5,519 nt of DNA from Verrucomicrobiales bacterium. GTDB taxonomy: Bacteria > Verrucomicrobiota > Verrucomicrobiia > Verrucomicrobiales > Verrucomicrobiaceae. Positions 1-5,519 of the stretch are shown here, one piece after another. Under the pieces are notes generated by a model. The model did not search any database, had not been told where the DNA came from, and was given only the letters and a program-made list of their open reading frames with translations. The translations under genes were made by a program, and so were the position numbers. The DNA lies in the NCBI GenBank assembly GCA_003453085.1, contig DMMK01000624.1, positions 1-5,519 of the forward strand, given 5' to 3'. Numbering within the stretch: the stretch's first letter is position 1; the number at the start of each line of letters is the position of its first letter.

Positions 1-154
1 CGCCTCGGGCCAGGTGAACGTGCGGGGGTTTCCGGGTGACTATGTAGTGACGGCCTATCTTGAAGGCAAAGCAGCCAGCAGCACGGTGACGCTCCATCAT
101 CAAAAGCCGACCGGTCGCTCCAGCCTTCAAAAAACCTCCACGCCCCAGCCCTAA
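1..154 (+). CDS. C-terminal end of an unidentified, probably secreted beta-rich protein (5' end outside window)
   Basis: An open frame runs from the left edge (first full codon at base 2) to a TAA at 152-154, giving 50 residues. The visible part contains VRGFPGDYVVTAYLEGK followed by SSTVTL, alternating hydrophobic and polar residues as in beta strands, and then a polar tail rich in Ser, Thr, Lys, Gln and Pro. A similar RGF-x-GDY-x-V-T signature occurs, from memory, at the C-terminus of some glycoside hydrolases (for example GH10-like enzymes) and other exported carbohydrate-active proteins of Bacteroidota and Verrucomicrobiota. That link is weak because the catalytic part is outside the window. 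The stop lies 86 bases before coaC. I see no clear rho-independent terminator in the gap, so co-transcription with coaC cannot be excluded. Confidence 0.6.
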   Translation, partial: ASGQVNVRGFPGDYVVTAYLEGKAASSTVTLHHQKPTGRSSLQKTSTPQP

Positions 155-240
155 GCGGAGCCACCACCGGTCAAAAGTTTTCATTTCCAAACGGCAGGCG
201 TAGTGCCCTTTGTTACCGCTTCGAATTCTCCACACGCCTT

Positions 241-786
241 ATGTCACGCATCGTCCTCGGCATCACCGGCTCCATCGCCGCTTACAAGGCGGCAGATCTG
301 GCCAGCCAGCTCACCAAAGCCGGACATGAGGTAACCTGTGTGCTGACGAAGGGGGCGCTGGAATTTGTCACCCCACTCACGCTGGCCACCCTCTCTCGCC
401 GCCCGGTGGTGACGGATCTGTTTGCCGAAAAAGAAGGCTGGCAGCCTGGCCACATCCAACTGGCTGATGATGCAGATCTGCTGCTCATTGCCCCGGCCAC
501 GGCCAATGTCCTGGCCTCCATGGCCCATGGGTTTGCCAACGATGCGCTGACGGCCATCGCCCTGGCCACACGGGCCCCCATCCTGATCGCACCAGCGATG
601 AACGGCAAAATGTGGCTGCACCCAGCGACGCTGAAAAACGTGGAAACACTTAGGGGCTGGGGCGCGCAATTCATCGAACCTGCGGAAGGCCTGCTGGCCT
701 GCGGTTATGAAGGCGTGGGCCGTCTGGCTCCGGTGGAGGAAATCCTGGCGGCCGTGCAGGCCCTCTTGCACAAGGGGGAAGCATGA
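241..786 (+). CDS. coaC: Phosphopantothenoylcysteine decarboxylase, stand-alone CoaC
   Basis: This cytoplasmic FMN-dependent flavoprotein decarboxylates 4'-phosphopantothenoylcysteine to 4'-phosphopantetheine, a step of coenzyme A synthesis. The 181 residues match the HFCD flavoprotein fold along their full length. They include GITGSIAAYKAADL at 7-20 (FMN phosphate binding), the active-site His71 in GHIQLA, APATAN at 84-89, PAMN at 118-121 with the key Asn121, and the substrate-clamp segment LLACGYEGVGR at 151-161 with the redox-active Cys154. All expected catalytic residues are present. The length fits the CoaC half of fused CoaBC (Dfp), and the frame ends just where the fusion would continue into CoaB. 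The ATG at 241 suits the family start, but I see no Shine-Dalgarno sequence in front of it and no convincing -35/-10 pair in 155-240. The last four bases overlap coaB. Confidence 0.96.
   Translation: MSRIVLGITGSIAAYKAADLASQLTKAGHEVTCVLTKGALEFVTPLTLATLSRRPVVTDLFAEKEGWQPGHIQLADDADLLLIAPATANVLASMAHGFANDALTAIALATRAPILIAPAMNGKMWLHPATLKNVETLRGWGAQFIEPAEGLLACGYEGVGRLAPVEEILAAVQALLHKGEA
772..780 (+). promoter_or_regulatory. Ribosome binding site for coaB inside the coaC 3' end
   Basis: AAGGGGGAA lies just upstream of the coaB ATG at 783. AAGG ends 7 bases before the start codon and the G run ends 4 bases before it. With the ATGA stop/start overlap (783-786), this is the usual layout for translational coupling of two subunits made in similar amounts. 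It also fixes the coaB start. The coaC and phosphatase starts have no comparable purine run. Confidence 0.7.
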
Positions 787-1433
787 AAATCCTGATCACG
801 GCTGGCCCGACCCGGGAACCCCTGGACCCGGTGCGTTATCTGACCAACCGCTCCTCTGGCAAAATGGGCTATGCCCTGGCCGAAGCCGCCCGAGACCGAG
901 GGCATGAGGTGACGCTGATCTCCGGCCCGGTCTCCCTGCCTGCACCCGAGGGCATGACCGTGGTGAAGGTGGAAACCGCCCGCCAGATGTACGAGGCCGT
1001 GCACAGTCACCTGGGCGGGCAGGACACCGCCATTTTTTCCGCCGCCGTGGCCGACTACCGGCCTGCGGCCATGGCCGAACAAAAGATCAAAAAGACAGGC
1101 GAGACCCTCACCCTCACCTTGGAGAAAACCGAGGACATCCTTGGCTCGGCCCGCAGCGTATTCGGCTTCACCGGTTACCTGGTGGGTTTCGCGGCTGAGA
1201 CGGAACGGCTGCTGGAGCATGCGCACGACAAGCTGGTGCGTAAAGGCTGCGACCTCGTCATCGCCAATGATGTCTCGCAGGCGGGCATCGGGTTTGACAG
1301 CGCGGAGAACGAAGTCACTCTGTGCCTGCCTGCCGCCTCGCCCTTCCCCCTGCCACGTCAGACCAAAGCCGCGCTGGCCCGCGAGCTGATCGCGTTCATC
1401 ACCCAGCAGGCCGCCTTGAAAAAAACCCTTTGA
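783..1433 (+). CDS. coaB: Phosphopantothenate-cysteine ligase, stand-alone CoaB
   Basis: CoaB joins cysteine to 4'-phosphopantothenate using a nucleotide triphosphate (CTP in the well-studied bacterial enzymes) through an acyl-nucleotide intermediate. Its product is the CoaC substrate. The 216 residues carry the family motifs in order: TAGPTREPLDPVRYLTNRSS at 6-25 with the conserved Asn22-equivalent region, continuing to GKMG at 26-29; SAAVADYRP at 86-94; the KIKK segment at 101-104 holding the conserved lysine; GFAAET at 135-140; and ANDVS then GIGFDSAENEVTL at 161-180, the phosphopantothenate and dimer-contact region. Nothing essential appears missing. The start ATG overlaps the coaC stop by four bases and has a good ribosome binding site. 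The frame is shifted by -1 relative to coaC, so this is not one continuous fused reading frame. A phosphatase gene follows 36 bases later on the same strand. Confidence 0.96.
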   Translation: MKILITAGPTREPLDPVRYLTNRSSGKMGYALAEAARDRGHEVTLISGPVSLPAPEGMTVVKVETARQMYEAVHSHLGGQDTAIFSAAVADYRPAAMAEQKIKKTGETLTLTLEKTEDILGSARSVFGFTGYLVGFAAETERLLEHAHDKLVRKGCDLVIANDVSQAGIGFDSAENEVTLCLPAASPFPLPRQTKAALARELIAFITQQAALKKTL

Positions 1434-1469
1434 TCCCCTCCGGGACATTCGTCTCCCTCTCTCACCTCC

Positions 1470-2228
1470 ATGCCAGAACTCATCGCCATCGCCATCGAAG
1501 CCGCCACTCAGGCAGGCAACCTCATCCGGGACAACTTCGGCTCTGAAAAGACCGTCAATGAGATGCATCGTCGCGATGTGAAACTGGAGCTCGATGTGCG
1601 CAGCCAAAAGCTCATCACCGACATCATCCTCGGCTACCATGCGGACCACCGCATCCTGGGTGAAGAAGAAGGCGATGTGGGCGGAGATGGCGATGTGGAA
1701 TGGATCGTGGACCCGATTGATGGCACGGTGAACTACTTCTACGGCATCCCACATTTCTGCGTGTCCATCGCCGCCCGCGTGCGCTCCACGAAGGAGGCTC
1801 TGCTGGGCGTGATCCATGACCCGATGCAGAATGAAACCTGGTCCGTCGTGAAAGGTGGCGTGCCCACCCTGAATGGCAAACCCATCTCCACCAGCCAGCG
1901 CGCCCAGATGAGCGAAGCTGTTGTGACGGTCGGTTTCTCCAAGAGCAAATCCGCCCTGGATGCCGGCTTTGAGCGTTACCGCCGCATCAGCTACGAAGTG
2001 TTCAAGACACGCATGCTAGGCAGTGCCGCCCTGGCCCTGGCCTACATCGCCTGCGGCAGGCTGGATGCATATGTGGAGGAGCAGATCAGCCTTTGGGACA
2101 TCGCCGCCGGCGTCATGCTGGTGGAGGCTGCGGGCGGCAAGATCGTCACCCGCGACAGCACCGTGCGCCCAGGCACCATGTTCATCTGTGCCACCAATGG
2201 CAAGTTGGACATCGAGCCCTACCTGTAA
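1470..2228 (+). CDS. Inositol monophosphatase family protein (Mg-dependent sugar/inositol phosphatase)
   Basis: The family consists of Mg2+-dependent, usually dimeric cytoplasmic phosphatases. The 252 residues have the usual length and motifs: Asp42 in the KLELD segment (equivalent to the TxxD aspartate), LGEEEGD at 64-70 with the metal-binding glutamate, WIVDPIDGTVNYF at 78-90 with metal ligands Asp81 and Asp84 and catalytic Thr86, and WDIAAG at 209-214 with Asp210. The segment usually read as D-x-V-T-x-x-D-x-x-x-E is here D-V-K-L-E-L-D-V-R-S-Q, so the Thr is Leu and the final Glu is Gln; the metal ligands are intact. Members act on inositol-1-phosphate, histidinol phosphate, PAP or fructose-1,6-bisphosphate, and the sequence does not decide between them, so no symbol is given. 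The gene lies 36 bases after coaB and is probably co-transcribed. No Shine-Dalgarno is visible before the ATG. Confidence 0.93.
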   Translation: MPELIAIAIEAATQAGNLIRDNFGSEKTVNEMHRRDVKLELDVRSQKLITDIILGYHADHRILGEEEGDVGGDGDVEWIVDPIDGTVNYFYGIPHFCVSIAARVRSTKEALLGVIHDPMQNETWSVVKGGVPTLNGKPISTSQRAQMSEAVVTVGFSKSKSALDAGFERYRRISYEVFKTRMLGSAALALAYIACGRLDAYVEEQISLWDIAAGVMLVEAAGGKIVTRDSTVRPGTMFICATNGKLDIEPYL

Positions 2229-2231
2229 GGT

Positions 2232-2951
2232 CTAAGCCGCTTTCGAGGTCACCTTCAGGCTCTCACTCCACTCCCGGGCAAAGTCCCGCTGGCAACGCTT
2301 GTTGACGGCGGCATTCAGGGTCATGGCGATGAGGGCACCCAGGCCCGCCAAGGCCATGTCCTTGTGCGCATCCCAGACATCCCCCTGGGTGCCCAGGTAG
2401 GCATTGCCCAGTTCGCCCCCGAAGACCGTCGCCGCCGCCCATTCGATGAGCTCAAAGATGGCCGAGGTGGAAAGCATGATGTCCAGCGGCAGGAAGTAGG
2501 ACCAAAAACCGCGCACCCCGGCCACGCGCAGAAAGATCTCGCGAAACGGATAGGCACACAGCAGGCCGTACAGAAAGTGCAGCAGGCGGTCGAAATGATT
2601 CCGCTCCCAGCCCATCAGGTCATTGAAGGTACCACCCGTCAGCACCAGCCACCACTGGTCATACGGCACCTTTTCATAGGTGTAGTGCGCGCCGATTTCA
2701 TGCAGGCACAGGAAGACAAAGATGAGCGTGTGGGACACCCGTGAAAACAGCCGCCTTTTCCAGCCCCAGAGCAACAAGGCGGAGGAAGGCACCAGCAGCA
2801 CATTTTCCAGCAGCCAATCATGGCGGTAGTGAGGGCTGATGGCGAGGACCGCCCACCAAAGGACAAATACACCTAACAACAAGCAAGTGTACTTCTCATA
2901 GCTCAGGTATTTCATGAGGGACAAAGTGATTTGCCCCTCATTGAAAAGCAT
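2232..2951 (-). CDS. yjdF: DUF2238 (YjdF-type) integral membrane protein
   Basis: The 239-residue protein belongs to the DUF2238 inner-membrane family, whose function I cannot assign. Family hallmarks are HEIGAHYTYEKVPYD at 84-98, the RNHFDRLLHFLYG segment at 117-129, FELIEW at 166-171, and GTQGDVWDAHKDM at 187-199. These place conserved His, Asp and Glu residues in or next to membrane segments, which could suggest metal or proton chemistry, but that is inference. Hydrophobic stretches lie near 22-39, 46-64, 73-83, 122-142, 151-173 and 198-215, so about six membrane passes are likely. The ATG at 2951 is chosen because AAAGG sits 6 bases upstream. A second ATG at 2915 (Met13, MKYLSYEK) would remove a short polar leader and is the main alternative. 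The stop TAG is 3 bases from the phosphatase stop on the other strand. Confidence 0.88.
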   Translation of the reverse strand: MLFNEGQITLSLMKYLSYEKYTCLLLGVFVLWWAVLAISPHYRHDWLLENVLLVPSSALLLWGWKRRLFSRVSHTLIFVFLCLHEIGAHYTYEKVPYDQWWLVLTGGTFNDLMGWERNHFDRLLHFLYGLLCAYPFREIFLRVAGVRGFWSYFLPLDIMLSTSAIFELIEWAAATVFGGELGNAYLGTQGDVWDAHKDMALAGLGALIAMTLNAAVNKRCQRDFAREWSESLKVTSKAA

Positions 2952-2957
2952 CCCCCG

Positions 2958-2962
2958 CCTTT
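2958..2962 (-). promoter_or_regulatory. Ribosome binding site supporting the 2951 start of the DUF2238 gene
   Basis: Read on the minus strand, AAAGG is followed by CGGGGG and then the ATG at 2951-2949, a spacing of 6 bases. The alternative ATG at 2915 has only a pyrimidine-rich TCCCTC in front of it. This favours the longer protein. Confidence 0.5.
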
Positions 2963-2979
2963 CGCCCAGCCTTTTCCCA

Positions 2980-4593
2980 TCAAACCACGGCCTTGCGGCG
3001 ACGATTGAAAAGCAGCGTGGACAGACCTACGAACAGCAGCAGCGCACGCCCTGGCTCAGGCGTCACCACCAAGTAGGCGGAGTTCGCCCAGGTGGTGGTG
3101 TCGATCGTGTAGGTGAAGCCGCTGGGCAGGTTGCCAAAGGTGAGGTCCGCCGGGTTGTAGGTGAGGAGACCCGTCCAGTCGAACAGCTTGTACGCCCCGT
3201 TTCCAAAACCACCCAGGTCGGTCACATTGAGCTGCCCCGCCAGGGTGAGGTTTCCCAGCACGCTGACTTCATCGTCTGTGCTGCTGTCGAAAGTGCCACG
3301 GTCAAATCTCAACACGGAAGTCGGTGCGAGTGTGAGGCCCGTCAAATCTCCCACGGTAAGCTTGCCCCCCAGGCTGACGCCTGCGGCACTCACATCCCCA
3401 GGGGACAAAATGGCGCCCGCAGCCAGAGAGACTTCGCGCGTCAGCGTGCCGTTGCCGCCCAGGATCGCCCCTGAACTCACCTGCACATTCTTGCCGCTGG
3501 GACTGGTGAGCACGCTGCCATTGACCAGAAAGGTACCCGCCTGCACGAGGGTGTTGCCCTGCCAATTGTTGCTGCTGCCCGTGATGGCCACGATGCCGTT
3601 GCCGATCTTCACCACGTCATCCGCCGTGCCGGTGGTGCCTACACCGCGGACGATGTTGGCGATGTTCACCCGGCCTCCAGCGGCTGCGGTGACGGTCAGC
3701 TTGCTCGCGGCCTTGGTGCCACTGCCATTGGTGGTCGTGATGGTGCCAGTGAAGTTGGAGATCTGTGCGGTCTCACCGCCGATGGTGTAGTTGTGCGTGA
3801 CCGCTGGAAAGTTGGTGGAGGAGGAGGCCAGTGTGATGGTACGGCCGATCGTCACTGCATTGCTGGCCAGCAGGATGCCAGTGAGCGCCCCACCATCGTA
3901 GGTGGTCCCCATACTGATTGTCCCAGTGCTATTGCCAAAGGCCCCATTGGCCCCGCTGGGGGCATCCACTAGGAGCTTGACGGTCGCGCTCCAGATGCTG
4001 GTGCTCTTGGTGTAGCTGTTCAGGTTGTTGATCACAAAGGTGCCGCCGCTGTTGAAGGCCAGCTGGCCGGCCCCTGTGCCGGAAATCACTCCATTGAAGG
4101 TGGTGGTACGTCCTCCGCCACCCAGGAAACGGATGTTCGTCGCCGCCGTCATGTCAATGTTTCCATTGAAGGTCATGCTGCCGCTGACCGCATTGAACCC
4201 GATGCTGGTACCGGTGAAGACAATGCTGTTATTGATCGTCTGCAGCGCGGAGGATTCATTGCGTAAATGCAGTCCGGAGTCATGGCCGGTGCCGGTTCCC
4301 GCGAGGTTGATCACCCCCGTTCCACCGAGCGTGAAGGCTGCCGCTCCTGAAATAAACTTCAGCGTTTGAGCACTGACGTTGCTGTCCACATCCACCCCGG
4401 GCCGCACCGATCCCACAAAACGCACATCGTCCAAAGGCGCAGCCGTGGCGGGAATCACATTCGCGTTCCAGTTATCCCCCGTGCTCCACTTGTTATCCAC
4501 ACCCCCTCCATCCCAATCCACCGTGATGGCGGTAGCTGGGGAAAGGCAGGCCAAAAGGGCGAGACACGGAAAAACAAACGCGCGGAAACTCAT
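2980..4593 (-). CDS. Exported PEP-CTERM protein with autotransporter-associated beta-strand repeats
   Basis: The 537-residue protein (counted from the ATG at 4593) is predicted to be exported and surface-processed. Residues 1-22 form a Sec signal peptide ending SPATA before ITVDWDG. The next section, WDGGGVDNKWSTGDNWN at 27-43, is a common opening of this protein class. Gly/Thr/Asn/Ser-rich beta-strand repeats follow; the clearest copies are near 183-212 and 331-359 (GNGIVAITG, then LVQAGTFLVNG), ending in ILGGNGTL and GAILSPGD. The C-terminus, TPEPGRALLLFVGL, then LLFNRRRK, is a PEP-CTERM signal for an exosortase. No autotransporter barrel is present. An upstream in-frame ATG at 4614 would add seven residues; 4593 is preferred for its signal peptide and GGGGG run. 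LLAC at 13-16 also resembles a lipobox, so a lipoprotein cannot be fully excluded. Few cysteines and biased composition are normal for such proteins. Function is unknown; a structural, matrix or adhesion role is inferred. Confidence 0.9.
   Translation of the reverse strand: MSFRAFVFPCLALLACLSPATAITVDWDGGGVDNKWSTGDNWNANVIPATAAPLDDVRFVGSVRPGVDVDSNVSAQTLKFISGAAAFTLGGTGVINLAGTGTGHDSGLHLRNESSALQTINNSIVFTGTSIGFNAVSGSMTFNGNIDMTAATNIRFLGGGGRTTTFNGVISGTGAGQLAFNSGGTFVINNLNSYTKSTSIWSATVKLLVDAPSGANGAFGNSTGTISMGTTYDGGALTGILLASNAVTIGRTITLASSSTNFPAVTHNYTIGGETAQISNFTGTITTTNGSGTKAASKLTVTAAAGGRVNIANIVRGVGTTGTADDVVKIGNGIVAITGSSNNWQGNTLVQAGTFLVNGSVLTSPSGKNVQVSSGAILGGNGTLTREVSLAAGAILSPGDVSAAGVSLGGKLTVGDLTGLTLAPTSVLRFDRGTFDSSTDDEVSVLGNLTLAGQLNVTDLGGFGNGAYKLFDWTGLLTYNPADLTFGNLPSGFTYTIDTTTWANSAYLVVTPEPGRALLLFVGLSTLLFNRRRKAVV
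2983..3060 (-). other. PEP-CTERM sorting signal of the exported protein
   Basis: The last 26 residues read Pro-Glu-Pro, a short linker, a hydrophobic helix (ALLLFVGLSTLLF) and a basic tail with three arginines and a lysine. This is the three-part signal recognised by EpsH-type exosortases, which cut near the PEP motif and release or re-anchor the protein. The window holds no exosortase, so the enzyme would be encoded elsewhere in the genome. Confidence 0.87.
4528..4593 (-). other. Signal peptide of the PEP-CTERM protein
   Basis: The 22 residues consist of a short n-region with one Arg, a hydrophobic core (AFVFPCLALLACL) and a c-region SPATA with small residues at -3 and -1. Cleavage is expected after ATA, before ITV. 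Starting instead at 4614 would put a polar MHRGGPP leader in front, which is less typical. Confidence 0.75.
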
Positions 4594-4605
4594 GGGGGGA
4601 CCCCC
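4594..4605 (-). repeat. G/C palindrome directly upstream of the PEP-CTERM gene start
   Basis: On the minus strand the bases just before the ATG read GGGGGTCCCCCC, a perfect GGGGG-T-CCCCC inverted repeat plus one extra C. In mRNA it can fold as a 4-bp G-C stem with a GUC loop, or pair between molecules. The G run is also the only ribosome-binding-like sequence for the 4593 start, so folding would hide it. Regulation by this element is inference. Confidence 0.45.
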
Positions 4606-4614
4606 ACGATGCAT

Positions 4615-4678
4615 CTTCTCGCCAGATGATCAACCTTAAGGAAGCATAAAGCCTTGCCTCGCAGGCTGATGACACCCC
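4615..4678 (-). other. Short intergenic region between the esterase stop and the PEP-CTERM gene
   Basis: These 64 bases contain a weak hairpin (GCCT-GCG-AGGC on the minus strand) without a T run, and two short palindromes, CCTTAAGG at 4634-4641 and TGATCA at 4627-4632. TTTATGCT could serve as a poor -10 box, but no matching -35 stands out. I cannot support a terminator or promoter here, so the genes on both sides may share one transcript. Confidence 0.3.
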
Positions 4679-5519
4679 CTACTTTTTCGGAGACGTCGCC
4701 TTCAGTTCCGCCAGCAGACCCTGGATCTTTTGGCGCAGTTCCTTGAACTCGGCACTGCCTTTGTCCAGCGTGGCCAGCTTGGCATTCAGGGCCTTGATTT
4801 CCACCGCCTTGGCGCGGCGGATCTCCAGGGCAGTCACCGGTTGGGTCCCTGCCTTCGGCTCCACATCGTCCCAGTCATCCGTACGGAAAACTGAGGCGGG
4901 CAGATCGTCGCTGTTCACCAGATTAGCCCCTTCAGGATTGGAAGCCCAGGCATAACGCACGGCCACAGGCTGCTTCACCTCCGCACTGCTGACCACGACG
5001 CTGTCCACGCCGTCCACCTTGGCCTCAGCCCAGTGCCAGACCTTGTCCGCCCCGGCGATTTCAAACCGTTTCAGCGCAGTGCCATCGCGGCTTTTCAAAC
5101 CGCTGCCTGCATGATCAAAAGTCACCCGCACCGTCCCATCTTTCACCTCGGTGCTTTTGTAAAGCGGGCTGCTGTAAAGCAGATCACGCCCATAGTCCTT
5201 GGCCAAAGCCCAGCGGGCCAGACGGTAACCGGGCGTCATTTTGTCCTTCGGGTGGATGTCACTCACCTCACCCACGTCGTTGATGACGGCCATGCCCGTC
5301 TTGGGGGTGGTCTCCAAAATATGCCGCATCCGGTCCTGCAGCAGGGCCCAGGCATCCGGCGTGCCGGGAGCCGTCGAAGGCGTGCGATAATTCGCCAACT
5401 GCACGAAATAGAAGGAAAACTCATCCCCCCAGCGCTGCCGCCAGTCGCGGATCATCAGCGGCAGCGACTCGTCATAGGGCCCGGCCCCCGCCTTGGCCTT
5501 GCCTTCCCCCTGCTACCAA
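4679..5519 (-). CDS. Sialate O-acetylesterase (SASA family), C-terminal part, interrupted by an in-frame TAG
   Basis: SASA-family enzymes remove O-acetyl groups from sialic acids or plant polysaccharides outside the cytoplasm; they use a Ser in an upstream GDS-like block and a His in DIHP. Counting from the ATG at 5455, visible features are DWRQRWGDEF at 4-13, FVQLANY at 17-23, TGMAVINDVGE at 53-63, SDIHP at 65-69 with catalytic His68, AVRYAW at 165-170, and NLVNSDDLPASVFRTD at 178-193. Upstream of that ATG the frame stays family-like (QGEGKAKAG, PYDESLPL) as far as a TAG at 5513-5515, preceded by Trp. The ATG at 5455 is thus internal, not a real start, and the N-terminus lies beyond 5519. 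Residues 206-253 form a charged, probably coiled-coil tail beyond the usual end. If the TAG is real, the gene is a pseudogene or needs readthrough. Stop to the PEP-CTERM ATG is 85 bases. Confidence 0.85.
5513..5515 (-). other. In-frame TAG replacing the Tyr codon of the WYQGE motif
   Basis: On the minus strand the end of the window reads TGG TAG CAG GGG GAA. The family motif W-Y-Q-G-E would need TGG TAC/TAT CAG GGG GAA, so a single third-position change gives the stop. The residues on both sides fit the family, so the frame itself is not in doubt. Confidence 0.85.

Noticed and set aside
155..240. Possible promoter for coaC (TTTTCA at 178-183 with TAGTGC about 17 bases later)
   Set aside because: The -10 match is poor and the region has no other supporting signal. 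I do not think it can be called from sequence alone.
772..786. Programmed -1 frameshift joining coaC to coaB
   Set aside because: The sequence AAG GGG GAA GCA does not contain a standard X-XXY-YYZ slippery heptamer. A good ribosome binding site and ATGA overlap explain coaB expression more simply.
705..1817. A 370-codon open frame on the minus strand across coaB and the phosphatase gene
   Set aside because: It is antisense to two genes with clear family motifs. Its product is biased (Gly, His, Arg, Asp) with no recognisable domain, as expected of a mirror frame in GC-rich DNA.
2364..2744. Plus-strand open frame opposite the DUF2238 gene
   Set aside because: The minus strand carries family-specific motifs (HEIGAHYTYEK, GDVWDAHKDM); the plus-strand product has no recognisable feature and a polar, Gln/Arg-rich composition.
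3161..3790. A 209-codon plus-strand open frame inside the PEP-CTERM gene
   Set aside because: Its Pro/Val/Leu/Thr-rich product is the complement of Gly/Thr/Asn-rich repeat codons. The minus-strand gene has a signal peptide, repeats and a sorting signal, so this is a shadow.
4493..4675. A 60-codon minus-strand open frame between the esterase and the PEP-CTERM gene
   Set aside because: It overlaps the start and signal peptide of the PEP-CTERM gene in another frame, has no recognisable domain and no good ribosome binding site.
5453..5455. ATG at 5455 as the true start of the esterase gene
   Set aside because: Family-like sequence (QGE, PYDESLPL) continues upstream in the same frame, and a protein starting here would lack the catalytic serine block.

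Overview
The window looks like GC-rich chromosomal DNA from a Gram-negative, probably environmental bacterium. A member of the Verrucomicrobiota (Prosthecobacter-like) or a related PVC lineage is my best guess. The basis is a PEP-CTERM protein with autotransporter-type beta-strand repeats, a SASA-type sialate O-acetylesterase, and separate coaC and coaB genes. This is a judgement from gene types, not from a marker gene.

Layout, left half (+ strand). Bases 1-154 hold the last 50 codons of an unidentified, probably secreted, beta-rich protein. An 86-base gap follows. Then comes a compact cluster: coaC (241-786), coaB (783-1433, overlapping coaC by ATGA) and an inositol-monophosphatase-family gene (1470-2228). 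CoaC and CoaB together turn phosphopantothenate into 4'-phosphopantetheine in coenzyme A synthesis. In many bacteria they are one fused protein (Dfp/CoaBC); here they are two genes in the same order.

Layout, right half (- strand). Read from the right edge, the order is a SASA-family sialate O-acetylesterase (enters from beyond 5519, stops at 4679), a 537-residue PEP-CTERM protein with a signal peptide (4593-2980), and a DUF2238/YjdF-type membrane protein (2951-2232). The two strands converge tail to tail with only 3 bases between the stop codons at 2228 and 2232. The esterase and the PEP-CTERM protein are both exported-type proteins and may form a surface or polysaccharide-related unit; the link to YjdF is only proximity.

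Main oddity. The esterase reading frame contains a TAG at 5513-5515, exactly where the family motif W-Y-Q-G-E has its tyrosine codon. One base (TAC to TAG) separates the observed sequence from an intact motif. The gene is therefore a recent nonsense mutant, a case of readthrough, or carries a sequence error close to the window edge. I found no RNA gene, CRISPR array, insertion sequence or convincing new multi-gene system.
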